NCBI GenBank assembly: GCA_947685225.1
Contig: CANTUV010000022.1
Coordinates: 9,156,501-9,220,500 of the forward strand
DNA: 64,000 nucleotides
Source: Garcia nutans
Lineage: Eukaryota > Streptophyta > Magnoliopsida > Malpighiales > Euphorbiaceae
Direction of reading: 5' to 3'
Shown: piece by piece, positions 11,800 to 22,975 of the stretch
Layout: each line of letters starts with the position of its first letter
Position numbering within the stretch: the first letter of the stretch is position 1
The notes under the pieces: generated by a model
What the model was told of the DNA's origin: nothing
What the model saw: only the letters and a program-made list of their open reading frames with translations
Databases searched by the model: none
Position numbers and translations under genes: made by a program

Positions 11800-12147
11800 T
11801 GCTGCTTAATTAGGGACTTCAGTAATCAATTAACGAAGAGCAGACCGGACCAGAACTTCGTGTTTGGCTTCCATTATCGTTTTTGCTTGGAGCTGGAGCT
11901 TCACCTACCACTCGAGGGCAGAGGACCCAAAGGCCAAAGCTCTTCGCGGGTACATGATGCATACCGTGGAGCTAATTAAAAACAAAAATACATGTAATTG
12001 AAATTGAATTACAATGAAGTGAATATAATTTTAAAAAGAAAATAAATAAATACAGAAATGTAATATTTTTTTTTTTGGAGAAAATAACACTTTGTTTGCA
12101 TGAATAACAATATAATTTATTAATATATAATATGATATGATATTATA
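11800..12147. other. 5' flank of the ARC3-like gene, then AT-rich spacer
   Basis: The stretch next to the start (to about 11975) is the only moderately GC-balanced part and presumably holds the 5' UTR and promoter of the ARC3-like locus. Nothing distinctive such as a clear TATA box was found. The remainder is AT-rich spacer up to the Mutator-like element. Confidence 0.4.
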
Positions 12148-12157
12148 TTATATAATA

Positions 12158-12203
12158 GATTGCTGATATTTATATCGTTATAATTGCTAAATATACCATT
12201 ATA
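12158..12203 (+). repeat. Left terminal inverted repeat of the MULE
   Basis: It begins GATTGCTGATATTTATATCG and continues to AATTGCTAAATATACC. The right end, read on -, is GGTATTGATATTTGCATCG followed by AATTGCTAAATACAC. Confidence 0.7.
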
Positions 12204-12529
12204 TTTTTTATGACTAAAATATTTTTATATAAAAAAATATTAAAGGATATTTTTTTTATAATCACTAAAATATCATATATAATTATTAAATACACTTTCA
12301 TTTTTTTAACTTATCACTTTATTCCTTCAAATATTCTTATTCTAACTATTTTATTAACAAACCGTAATTTTAAAATTCTTAAAACCACTTTATTCTCTTT
12401 ATTTAGTATTTTTATTATTTTTTTCACCAATTTGAAGATAATAAGAAGCTTCAGCAATAATTCAAACACAAAAAATGAGTTTAAGGTATGCAACATAAAG
12501 TTTTATTTATATTTTAACTATTGTAGTCA

Positions 12530-12800
12530 GTGATGTGTGGTCGGCTCTAGACTGCCAACCACATTTCACTTAGTCAGCCAGTATGATTGACCATATATAA
12601 TATGATTCGCTATTATGGCCGACAATATGTAATTTGTTTGGCCATCTTGGCCGACAAAGTGAAATTTGGTTGGGCATACTAGCTGATCAAATGAATATTA
12701 GTTGGTCATTATGGCCGACTAAAATATTTCTTGTTGGCTACAAAAAATGATCATATGTATGATGGTTGGCCAATGTAGTCGACCATATTATATTTGATTA
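12530..12800. repeat. Left subterminal repeat block of the MULE
   Basis: Short degenerate units of about 35-45 bp built on GGTCGGC/TTGGCCGAC-like words recur in alternating orientation, for example GTTTGGCCATCTTGGCCGAC and TAGTTGGTCATTATGGCCGAC. The same vocabulary recurs at 14570-14750. Subterminal repeats of this kind are often transposase contact sites; that role is inferred here. Confidence 0.6.
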
Positions 12801-13069
12801 TTTGTTTCAATCAATCAAATACTTATTTAATTTCATATTACGGGATATAATTTTATACATTTGAAGAATAATTTAAGAATAATTTTATTTACGTTATGTA
12901 CAAAACGATGATAAAGTAATAGTTGTTGATTATACGTACAATTTTACCACAAATGAGATAATATGAATATGGTCCTTATTATGTTACTATGATAAGTCAC
13001 TTATGTCTTCTTATATATCTAATATTGTCTAATAATATGTCATTTTTGTTATAAGTATTCAAGGATAAA

Positions 13070-13560
13070 GATTTTTTAATTTCGTGGATTCGTTCTATAG
13101 CGAAACAACTTGATTTTGTGATAGTAACAAAACATTCAACATCATCAGAGTTAAGAAAAATTACAAGAGTGACACTATCTTATGAAAAAAGTAGAAAATA
13201 TAGAAAATATGTCAAGTCAAATTGTAATGAGATTGTAAAAAGAATGACAGTGAAGATAAAAAATGTGATTGTCCATTCATCTTGATTTGGAAACAACTGA
13301 CATATGGTGATGATTAGGTGTTAATGGTGGAATGCGGGGTACAGAATCACTCATATGCGCAATACATGGAGGGTCATTCTTTTGTTGGTTGTTTACAACA
13401 ACAAGAAGAAAATCTTGTTGTTGATATGTCATAATCAAATGTTAGACCGAAAGATATGTTAACAACATTGAAACAACGAGAGCAAATGTAGCAAATTAAT
13501 AGGAATTTGACATCCTAACTTGTTTGAAAAAATCATGCACCCTAAAAGAAATAGTAAAGA
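13070..13560 (+). pseudogene. MULE transposase N-terminal region, decayed
   Basis: Read in shifting frames, this stretch matches the DNA-binding start of plant MULE transposases: a basic segment, then a NCDCPF zinc-finger-like block (near 13265), GDD..LMVECGVQNHSYAQY, MEGHSFVGCL (near 13365) and NVRPKDMLTTLKQRE. Stops interrupt it after YGDD and after VVDMS, and nothing of the DDE catalytic core was found downstream. Only the N-terminal third or so of a transposase is represented. Confidence 0.65.
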
Positions 13561-13603
13561 AGCACGCAAGCAACAATCAATTCGCTCCTCCCTGTCATTA
13601 TCA

Positions 13604-14220
13604 CTAGCATTGCAAAAAATTGTTGCGTAACCATCCAAGACGCATTGAAATCCCTCGCTTTAATCTTAACTCTTCTTGTGCAATGGTTCTCTGACAATCA
13701 AGAGCTTTCACCACCAAGTCCTCAGTATTAAAGTTAACATATTCAGATGATTTAAACAAAGACAATCTAGTTACTGAAACTCCTAATAGAGCAGATACAT
13801 CATCCAATGTGATACTTATCTTACCCCAAGGTATATAAAAAGAGTTTGTTTTTAGGTGCCATCTCTCGACAAATGCAGACACCAATATTCGATCAATATA
13901 TCTATAGGTGGAGTGGATCAGGGGAGCTAAACTAGAATCTAATAACTTTTGATTAAATCTTTGCATTGATTGTCTATTACACAATGTGTCTCACTGTCAC
14001 AATAGCTCATCATGGTTAATACATTTCAAAAGTGGTCGATCCTACAATCAACATAAAAGAATTAATACAATATGTTTAATAATTTGCAAGATGTATGATG
14101 TGCTCATAAATATATATGACAATTTTAATAAATTAAAAGTCAATATTTATCTCACCATTCCATATTATACGAGCTATATGAGATGCATATCAAAAAAGAA
14201 CTGTTGAATTTTTTTTGTCC
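13604..14220 (-). pseudogene. Plant mobile domain (PMD) protein relic
   Basis: PMD is a plant domain found in transposons and in the host proteins MAIN and MAIL1. The clearest part is 13984-13604, with SLAPLIHSTYRYIDRILVSA, FVERWHLKTNSFYIPWGKIS and ITLDDVSALLGVSVT, the core PMD signature. Upstream on the same strand (about 14245-14205) PFPGGQKKFNS fits the family's leading PFPGGP motif, but the sequence between is closed by stops. The relic runs opposite to the transposase within the same TIRs, so it looks like element cargo, not an independent gene. Confidence 0.68.
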
Positions 14221-14569
14221 ACCTGGAAAAGGAGCTATGACATCATCTTTACCCTCAGACGCAAAACCATTATGCAATGTTTATTCATGTAACTCATTTG
14301 TCATCATTATGCTCTATCAAAAGAGTTGTGTCATCAATATTTAAATCATCTGATGGATCGTTATGCTTTCGTCGTCGTCATGTTGATGCAGTAGGGTGTA
14401 CCCATAAAGAATTATCTACCATATCTAAAATTTTGAACAAAGTCCAATGTTAGTTGGCAACTAAAATGAATATTCAATTAAGTCAAATAGAATGTGTAAA
14501 GAATAATATAGTCACACAAGTATGAATTTAAAATATATATATTATTTGTTGTCTAATGACTTTAGTCAG

Positions 14570-14755
14570 CCACACACACAACTATGAATTTAAAATATAT
14601 ATATATATTATTTACTATCCAATAATTTTAGTCGGCCACTTTAGTTGACCATATTGGCCAACTAAAGCCATTTAGTCAGCCACAATGGCCAACTAAATCT
14701 ATTTAGTCGGCCATTATGGCTAACTAAATCCAGTGGCTGACTAAATAGAAATATT
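14570..14755. repeat. Right subterminal repeat block of the MULE
   Basis: Units such as TTTAGTCGGCCATTATGGC and GGCCAACTAAATCTATTTAG recur four to five times in both orientations. A shorter AT repeat (TTTAAAATATATAT) followed by TTAGTCRGCCAC occurs twice just before (about 14525-14640). The units match the left block at 12530-12800. Confidence 0.65.
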
Positions 14756-15205
14756 CGATACTGGTTTGTCGAACACTATGAACGCTATTTTCACCATTTT
14801 CTTACAATTCAATAACTAACTAACTATTTTCTCTACATATACATAGCTAAATATGTGATTTTATAGGCAAATATATATCAAAATATAAATGATCAAACAA
14901 CAAATCGAACCAATATATTCATATTCATACAAATCTAATAAATTAATACAAATAACTAACCAATAATCTTGAAATTTTAGTGATAGAAGATAATGATTTC
15001 GACGACGGCGGCTAAGAGCTTCGACGGCGGCAGATTTCTATAGCGGCAACAGTGTATAAAATTTTGGTTTGTGAAGTTTATGGGAAAGAAGCAGAATGGA
15101 GATGTATAAATGTGTATTTAGTGTTTTTTAGGGTTATAATAACAATTTTATGGTGGTGTATTTATAAATTTTATAAAAAAAATTAAATTTGTTTTGTGTA
15201 TTTAA

Positions 15206-15251
15206 CTACAACAGTGTATTTAGCAATTCTGGCGATGCAAATATCAATACC
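15206..15251 (-). repeat. Right terminal inverted repeat of the MULE
   Basis: Inverted partner of 12158-12203. The outermost bases on + are ATATCAATACC, followed directly by the right copy of the target duplication. Confidence 0.7.
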
Positions 15252-15261
15252 TTATATAGTA

Positions 15262-15911
15262 TTATAAGTAGTATTTGTCATGTTTGAAAAGATAGTGTTA
15301 TATATTATAGTTAACTAAGCTATTTTTGTTTAGTTTGATGACATGATATATGATTGTTAAAATAATAAAATAACTAGAATGTACTTAACTGAAATTAATA
15401 TTAGATTTAATTAAAATTCATATAAAATAATATTAAATTTATTTCTATGGTCAATAATTAATTTTTTTATTTTTATTTTTTATAGTCAATCATTAATTTT
15501 TATTTTTATTTTTATATTAAAAAATTAATTTTAATTTTTTAAGTTAATAATTAATTTTAATTTTTATATTAAAAAATTATTTTTTATTTTTTATATCCAA
15601 TAATTATTTTTTATTTTTATTTTTACAATCAACAATTAATTATAATAAAAGTCTAAAAAATAATATTAAAATTAATAAAATATAATATAAATTGAGAAAA
15701 TTATAATAAAATTAATGTATAAAAAGAATAATAAAAATTAAAAATCATATTTTTAATTATTGATAATATCGATATGAAACATTGATTTTAAAATGGCCTC
15801 AAACCCCAAATTTCTGCTACCCTGTTAAATCCCTGATTGTCCATTTTAACTTTTTTATTGCTATTTTTTATTTAAATTATACAAATTGCTTAAAAACTAC
15901 AAGAAATCATG

Positions 15912-15943
<32 letters not shown>

Positions 15944-16544
15944 TATATATAATTATCATCAATTATATGTACAAGTTAAATTTGGATCCTTGTTTTGGGT
16001 TTTTGACTAATCAACAATAAATCAATGAAATATTCACAAAAATTATAAACACATACACCTCATAAATTTAGCAAAAAGCAAAGAAAAAAAGAATCAATAA
16101 TCAAAATACAAATCAACAATTTGCAAAAAGGATAAAAAAATACAAATCAACAATCAAAATAGCAAATAAACAAAGAGCAAAGAGAATCAAACTCACCTTA
16201 TGCTTACAAAGAAGAAGAAAATAACAATTGTTGCAAAGATTGTCAAAGAAAAAAAACAACGAAGATAACTGCATAAATGGTGAGAAGAGAAGCTGATGAG
16301 AGAAGATATATTTTAGATTAAAAAGGATTTGTTTGAAATATGATAAAATTAAAGACGATAATTTTGGAATATTAATTAAGCAAACTATCATAAACCACCG
16401 ATTTGGTGGTTTAAAACTCTTTAGAAAGTTGATGGTTTTTAAACCATGGAGAACAATTCCCATGATTTTGGAAATCAAAATAAATAACCTAATAACCAGT
16501 ACCATACTATACTAAACCATCACATGCCACCATCCAAACACAGT
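15262..16544. other. AT-rich spacer with low-complexity repeats
   Basis: No gene is seen. From about 15440 to 15640 several units of the form CAATAATTAATTTTTTATTTT recur. A trinucleotide run lies at 15916-15941. Long open frames around 16113-16515 are AT-composition artefacts without family features. Confidence 0.6.
15916..15941 (+). repeat. Simple repeat (ATA)n
   Basis: About 26 bp of uninterrupted ATA/AAT trinucleotides in an AT-rich spacer. Confidence 0.9.
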
Positions 16545-16964
16545 GTAACACGAGAAAGTAACGAGGGGATATCACTACCCTTTATTAGTGCTTTTCCCAT
16601 AACGAACACCTTTGAACATAATATCTCTTTAGGTAGAGTTTCCTATCTTGAAGTAGAGCCCTTATCCATTAATATAGCAGTAGGTTAATCTTCCTCTTCC
16701 CCATCATTTCATCATCCTCCTCTTATCTATCCTATTTATTTCCTTTTGCAACCTTAATTTTACTCATTTATTAATCTCTCTACCTTCATTTAATCTACCC
16801 TTTTTTTCTATGAATCCCACTCTGGATGCCATTAAAGACATTATAACTAAAGCTAACTATCTAGCTTGCACTCACGTAACCCTCAATTTAGGAATCAAAC
16901 TTAGAACATTCTTTTTCTAAACAATACAATGCAGGTTTGGTTAAAGCCAACCTAGACAAAGAGG

Positions 16965-17450
16965 TGTTAGAATTAATTTTAAATTGTTAAAATTAATCCT
17001 CTAATTAATCATAAGTGTGGGCTAAATATATTTAAATATTAAATATGTATTGCAGTCAAATTAAAATAGTCAAATTAAAGTTATGATCAAATAAGGATTG
17101 TTGATTATTGAGGTGTCCTACTCATAATAGGATTATAAGTGTAGAGACCGATAATAGTTTCTATTTTGTTGAAGGACCAAAATAGAAACTATCATCATCA
17201 GTTATAAATAAGGGGTTGTGGTCTCCAGGGGAACATAACAATTTTGAGAGAACATTACGTTCCTTCAGTAGTGCTTCCGCTAAACTTAAAGTGTGTATCT
17301 CCTGGAAGGCGACAAACTCCAAAATCGTCTTCAGCTTCAACATACGATGATGTCAGGTACGCAATTTACCCCTTTGCAATTTAATTTGAATAATCTAGTG
17401 ATCTATGCATATTTTATGTTTTAGGGGAATCAGGTTTTCTCCCCCTTTCA
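16965..17450 (+). repeat. 5' LTR of Copia-1
   Basis: It runs from TGTTAGAATTAA to CCCCCTTTCA. Differences from the 3' LTR seen by eye are near 17045 (A/G), 17123 (A/G), 17216 (T/C) and 17433-17434 (GG/TA). It contains a hairpin and a TATA box (17154-17210). Confidence 0.95.
17154..17210 (+). promoter_or_regulatory. LTR promoter: 15-bp hairpin plus TATA box
   Basis: A perfect inverted repeat, ATAGTTTCTATTTTG at 17154-17168 and its complement at 17178-17192, leaves a 9-base loop. It sits about 10 bp upstream of TATAAATA at 17203-17210. The same arrangement is in the 3' LTR (23165-23221). The TATA box probably fixes the start of the genomic RNA; a role for the hairpin is inference. Confidence 0.65.
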
Positions 17451-17452
17451 AT

Positions 17453-17464
17453 TGGTATCAGAGC
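17453..17464 (+). other. Primer binding site of Copia-1
   Basis: TGGTATCAGAGC, complementary to the 3' end of initiator tRNA-Met, lies two bases after the 5' LTR. It is the standard plant Copia primer site. Confidence 0.9.
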
Positions 17465-17752
17465 CCTATGCTAGGTTGCTAGATTTTCCGATTAAATTGC
17501 GGTATTGATTATTGTTTTGATTCTAGAAAATTAATTCGGTGATTGTAATTTTCTAGAATTAATTTGGAATCGAATTTGGTAATCTGAAATCAATTTTGGT
17601 TTGATTTGTTTTTGGATTAAATTACTGAGATTATTTAATTAATTCTAGAAAAATCAAATTTCTGGACTTGAATTTTGGTTTGTAATTTTTCTGGAATTAA
17701 TTAATTTTTGGTTAATTAATTATGTAAATCAATTAATTAAAGATTAAAAAAA

Positions 17753-17890
17753 ACTTTTAAACTGAAATTGTTTTTACGAAAACAGTAAAAACAATTTTTT
17801 TCATGATTGTGAAAAAAAAAACTTTTAAACTGAAAGTGTTTTTACGAAAACAGTAAAAACAATTTTTTTTTCATGATTGTGAAAAAAAAA
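17753..17890 (+). repeat. 68-bp tandem duplication in the Copia-1 leader
   Basis: The unit starting ACTTTTAAACTGAAA (17753) recurs at 17821, period 68. Each unit contains the near-palindrome GTTTTTACGAAAACAGTAAAAAC-like core, split here as GTTTTTACGAAAAC and AGTAAAAACAA, then a T-run and CATGATTGTG. A third partial inverted copy (GACTGTTTTCG) follows at 17891. Confidence 0.8.
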
Positions 17891-18566
17891 AGACTGTTTT
17901 CGTAATTTTTTTTTTGATTAACTTTAGCCCAATTTTATAATTTAGTCACTAAATTAAGTTTATTGGGACTAAATTATTTTTCCGGGGGCAAACTTATTCA
18001 ATGTTTAAAAGTTAAATTTTTTAAAATTGCAACTTTTGGTTTTTTTAATTGTATTTTTTTTAATAAAAACAAAAATTATTATTAAATTGAGTTCGAATTT
18101 TAGAATTTTAGTCCTGATTGTGTCTAATATTTTCGGATAAATTGGTTGAAGCAATATGTCGCCAAAGTGACCTCCATTGTGTAGATTACTTTATTTGGGT
18201 ATTAGACAGGTGTATTAAAATTCATTGCGGGTAGTATACCGGCCCAAAGGAAGGTTGTTATCTGGCTGAATTGAGAATACATTGCGGTAATAAATATGTG
18301 ATAATTATTATGTGTTCATCCATGTGGATAATAAATCGGCCCAAAGAAAGGTTTATTATTTGACAGGACTGAATTGTCAATATTTGATTACTGCGTTGAG
18401 ATACCAATTACAGTTAATATTTTATGTCCAAAGATGAGAATATTAATGTTGTGTCCGGTATCTTGTTTCCAATATTTAAACTCTACTTCTGTGATTTGTT
18501 TCAATTTTTGTGGATTGTGAGCTTATGTCATTTATTTATTATTTATTTTCTCTGAATTCTGCTAGC

Positions 18567-21500
18567 ATGCCGTATAATCCTAACACTGTCCCTATGCTTG
18601 AGGGGTCAAACTTTGGTTCATGGAAATCAAGCATCATGATTTATCTAGGTTGTATGGACTTAGACCTTGCATTCAGGATGGACAAACCTGCTCCTCTTAC
18701 TGAAGAGAGCACAGATGCTCAGAGGGTTCAGTATGAGAAGTGGGAGCGTTCTAACCGCTTAGGTCTTATGATCATGCAGCAGGGAATCCCAGAACATGTT
18801 CAAGGAGCCATTTCTGCTGAAGAAAGTAATGCTAAAAACTATCTTGCTGAGCTGGAGAAGGTCTATGTCAAAAATGACAAGGCCGAAGTGGGGACGCTTT
18901 TAGCAAAACTCACCTCCATAAGGTATACTGGCAATGGTAGTGTTCGGGAGCATATACTGAGCATGTCCCAAATAGCCAAGAGGCTAAAGGTCCTGGATTT
19001 GGTTTTATCAGATGACCTGTTAGTCCATCTAGCTTTGAATTCTCTTCCACCACAGTATGGGTAGATCAGGACTTCATATAACTGCCAGCCGAGCAAATGG
19101 ACTCTTAACGAGCTCATTGCTCATTGTGTGGATGAGGAGGAAAAGTTGTTGGCTACTAAGAGGGAGAGTGCTCATCTGGTCTCTTCGGTAGATAAGGGCA
19201 AGAACAATAAAAGAAAGAAGACTGCTGATAAAGGTCCGGTGCAAAAGAAGCCTAAGGAATTAAAATGCTTCTTCTGCAGCAAGTCTGGACACTTAAAGAA
19301 GGACTATCCTAAATACGCCACATGGCGTGTCAAGAAGGGTAAGTACCTTGTTTTAGTCTGTTCTGAGGTTAATTTAACTTCAGCTCCTAGAAACACTTAT
19401 TGGATGGATTCTGGTGCTACCGCTCACATAAGTGTTTCATTGCAGGGTTGCCTGAGCTACCGAAAGCAAACTGACGGTGAAAGATACGTCTATGTGGGAA
19501 ATGGCGAGCCGGTAGAAGTAGAGGCAATTGGGCATATTAGATTGTGTTTAAGAACTGGTTGTTTTTTGGATCTTGTAGATACTTTTGTTATTCCGACGTT
19601 TAGACGGAATTTAATTTCTGTTTCCCATTTGGACAAATCTGGTTTTACTTGTTCATTTGGAAACAATAAAGTTACTTTATCTATGGATTCAAAAATTTTA
19701 GGTACTGGTTTCTTGTATGCACTTCATAATCTATATATGTTAGATATCGATGCCTCTTATAATGAGACCATGCAAGTTAGTACTATAGGTACCAAAAGGA
19801 AGCTGAATATGGATAACTCAGCTTCTCTATGGCACAGACGTTTGGGTCACATATCCAAATCTAGAATAGAGCATCTTGTGTCAGATGGTATCATAAATAC
19901 ACTTGATTTCACAGATTTGGACTCCTGTGTTGAGTGTATTAAAGGTAAACAGACTAAACAAAAGAGATTAGGTGCCAATAGGTCATCAAACGTCTTAGAG
20001 TTGATACATACGGACATCTGTGGCCCATTCCCTACAGCAACTAGGAATGGTCAAAGATACTTTATATCATTTATAGACGATTACTCACGTTATGGGTACC
20101 TATATCTCATTCATGAGAAATCTGAGTCTCTGGACGTTTTCAAATCTTATAAGGCCGAAGTTGAAAATCAACTCAGAAGAAGATTAAATCTGTTAGATCT
20201 GACCGTGGAGGTGAGTACTATGGCAGATATGACGGTTCAGGTGAACAACGTCCAGGACCATTTGCTATTTTTCTAAAGGACTGTGGTATAGTCCCTCAAT
20301 ACACCATGCCTGGTACACCCAGCATGAATGGTGTATCTGAGAGACGTAACATGACTCTTATGGATATGGTTAGAAGTATGATTAGTCATTCTTCTTTACC
20401 TGAGTCTCTGTGGGGAGAAGCATTAAAGACAGCAGTCTATCTTCTTAACAGAGTACCAACTAAAGCAGCTGCAAAAACACCTTATGAGCTTTGGACTGGA
20501 CGCAAGCCCAGTCTAAAGCACCTTCATGTTTGGGGATGTCCTGCTGAGGCTAGGCCTTATAGGCCTAATGAGACAAAATTGGACTCCAAAACTGTTAGTA
20601 GCTACTTTGTTGGTTATTCTGAGCGATCTCGGGGTTTTAAGTTTTATAATCCTACTTCTAGATCTATTTTTGAGACGAGAATTGCAACATTCTTTGAGGA
20701 TGTTGAGTTTGAGGGGAGAAATAAGGTTAGAAACATTATCTTTGAGGAGGGATCGAGTCAGGAACACTCAGTGTCGATTCCTATCTTTGCTCCTGGGACT
20801 GTTCAGGTTCCTAGAAATGTTAATATCCCAGAAGCAATTCCGGATCCAATACAAGATAATGTTGATCAACTTCCCCATCAGGATGAAGAAGTTGTTCTTC
20901 CTCAAGAACAAGCTCAACAACCTCAAGAATTTGAGCCAGAACCTGTGCCTTTAAGGAGGTCCACTAGAGAGAGAAGAAATGCTATTCCGGATGATTATGT
21001 AGTATATCTTCAGGAACATGAGGACACTGTAGACATGGTGGAAGATGATCCAATCAGCTTTCATCATGTCATGCAGGATTCCAACTCTCATAAGTGGATT
21101 GAGGCAATGAGTGAAGAATATAAATCTATGCAAGACAATCAAGTTTGGGATCTTATTCCATTACCTGAAGGAAAGAAACTCATTGGTTGCAAAAGGGTAT
21201 TTAAAACCAAGAGGGATTCTAAAGGTAATGTGGAAAGATATAAGGCTCGTCTTGTAGCTAAAGGCTTCACTCAGAAAGAGGGGATTGACTATAAAGAGAC
21301 CTTCTCTTCGGTTTCATCGAAGGACTCTTTTAGGACAATCATGGCTCTAGTTGCACATTTTGATCTTGAGTTTCATCAAATGGATGTGAAGACTGCGTTT
21401 CTCAATGGAGACATTGATGAAACCATCTATATAGTGCAGCCAGAAAACTTTGTGTCTGGAGACCCAAAGCGACTGGTATGCAGATTAAAGAAATCCATTT

Positions 21501-22135
21501 ATGGACTCAAGCAAGCTTCTCGTCAGTGGTACTTTAAGTTCCATGAAGTAGTTGTCTCTTTCGGTTTTGAGACAAATGCTGTGGAAGATTGTATGTATCA
21601 CAAGTTCAGTAGGAGTAGGTTTATCTTTTTGGTCTTATATGTGGATGACATATTGCTTGCTACTAACTGTAAGGACTTGCTGCACGAAACCAAAGTCTTT
21701 CTCTCAAAATACTTTGAGATGAAAGATTTAGGTGAAGCTTCTTTTGTATTAGGGATTCAAATACATCGAGACCGTACTCGAGGTATTCTTGGATTATCAC
21801 AAAAGAGCTATATTGAGAAAGTGCTCAAGAGATTTAGTATGCACAACAGTAGACCAATTGATACCCCAGTTCCTAAAGGAGATAAATTCAGTCTTGATCA
21901 GTGTCCAAAGGGTGAACTTGAGATTCAGGAGATGCAGAAGATTCCTTATGCGTCAGCAGTTGGGAGTCTGATGTATGCTCAAGTTTGCACTCGTCCAAAT
22001 ATTTCATTCATAGTTGGCATGTTAGGGCGATATCTCAGCAATCCAGGAATGGATCATTGGAAGGCAGCCAATAAGGTTTTAAGATATATTCAGAGAATAA
22101 AGGAACGTATGCTCACATACAGAAAGTCAGATTAG
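18567..22135 (+). pseudogene. gag-pol of Copia-1, disrupted
   Basis: Gag starts at Met 18567 (MPYNPNTVPMLEG). Landmarks are a zinc knuckle CFFCSKSGHLKKDYPK whose last Cys is Tyr, protease WMDSGATAH (near 19402), gag-pre-integrase LWHRRLGHIS, integrase HTDICGPFPTATRNG and FIDDYSRYGY, then RT from about 21060 with FLVLYVDDILLAT. Lesions are an in-frame TAG at 19062-19064 (frame continues after it), a one-base shift within integrase near 20180-20195 (the SDRGGEYYG part lies in another frame), and a TAG at 22133-22135 where RNase H begins. The mutated zinc knuckle alone would impair RNA packaging in this family. Confidence 0.9.
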
Positions 22136-22535
22136 TATGAGATCATTTGGTATACTGATTCTGACTTTATCGAATGTCTTGAGTAGCAAAAGATCCACAT
22201 TAGACTACATTCCATGGTTTTGGAATTTGTAGTATGCTATGAGACATTTGATCATAAATTTTTTTTTTGACTTTGCTGAATGTCACAGGGCTGCACATTA
22301 TGGCTAGCATTGAAAATGCTAATAAAGTTTTGAGTGTGACATTAATTCAGCAGTTTGATTCTCCAATGACAGTAGGAGCTATTTGGTATTTAGTTTCTGG
22401 CTATAAATGGAGAAAATACAGAGTGGACAGATATCCATAGAGCATGATAGAACGAACTCCATAATTATAGATCCTCTTACTAAGGCATTGATACCGAAAG
22501 TCTTTCATGAGCACACTGCTCATGTGAGTGTCATA
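22136..22535 (+). pseudogene. RNase H remnant of Copia-1
   Basis: Only the ends of RNase H survive: WYTDSDFIECLE near 22150, and DPLTKALIPKVFHEHTAH near 22480-22520. The middle with the catalytic Glu/Asp block cannot be read in any frame, so an internal deletion or rearrangement is likely. Confidence 0.7.
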
Positions 22536-22964
22536 TTGTTTGAGGATGTTTAGTTTCAGTGGGAGTTTTGTTCATTATGTTTTCATTATGTTTTGAATGC
22601 TCTATTTGGTTTTGGATATGTTAATTCAGTTTCTGCAGAAAATGAAGTATTCACTTTTGTTTATTACACTTTGTGTTATTTTTGTGGTCAATCTCAATTA
22701 AGTATGACCAGTTGGAAACAGGCATGATTAGATCATATTACATGTAGTTTCCATGCTACACTCCTATTATTGATCTATGTCATTTGAGAGTATTGGTAAT
22801 GTGATTGATGATGGTTTGAGTCACGATGAATGTGGCGACTGACCCTTCAGTCCTTTATCGATATCGATATAATCAATGGACGAGATTGTTTGAGGCACCT
22901 TCAGTATGACTGCTTTTATGAGCTCATTAAGGTATATACATTTATATTTAATATATGTTAGCCC

Positions 22965-22975
22965 AAGTGGGAGAT
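22965..22975 (+). other. Polypurine tract of Copia-1
   Basis: AAGTGGGAGAT directly precedes the 3' LTR and primes plus-strand synthesis. Copia-4 has the identical tract. Confidence 0.85.

Larger units (their letters stand above)
12158..15251. mobile_element. Mutator-like element (MULE) with plant mobile domain cargo
   Basis: This 3.1-kb element is bounded by imperfect inverted repeats of about 45 bp (12158-12203 and 15206-15251). They share TGATATTT, ATCG and AATTGCTAAATA in the same order. It is flanked by TTATATAATA (12148-12157) and TTATATAGTA (15252-15261), 9 of 10 bases identical, the size expected of MULE target duplications. Inside are a decayed MULE transposase start on + (13070-13560), a plant-mobile-domain relic on - (14220-13604), and blocks of short subterminal repeats near both ends. 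Both coding parts contain stops, so the copy is non-autonomous. Confidence 0.72.

Noticed and set aside
11746..11979. 77-codon + frame at the ARC3 start
   Set aside because: Antisense to the first exon and 5' flank, with no family features.
12210..12533. 107-codon Phe/Ile-rich frame
   Set aside because: AT-composition artefact inside the MULE left end; no homology pattern.
16113..16505. 130-codon hydrophobic frame on -
   Set aside because: Low-complexity Leu/Phe/Ile sequence from AT-rich DNA; no recognisable protein.
20526..20954. 142-codon + frame within Copia-1
   Set aside because: Out-of-frame shadow of the integrase C-terminal region.
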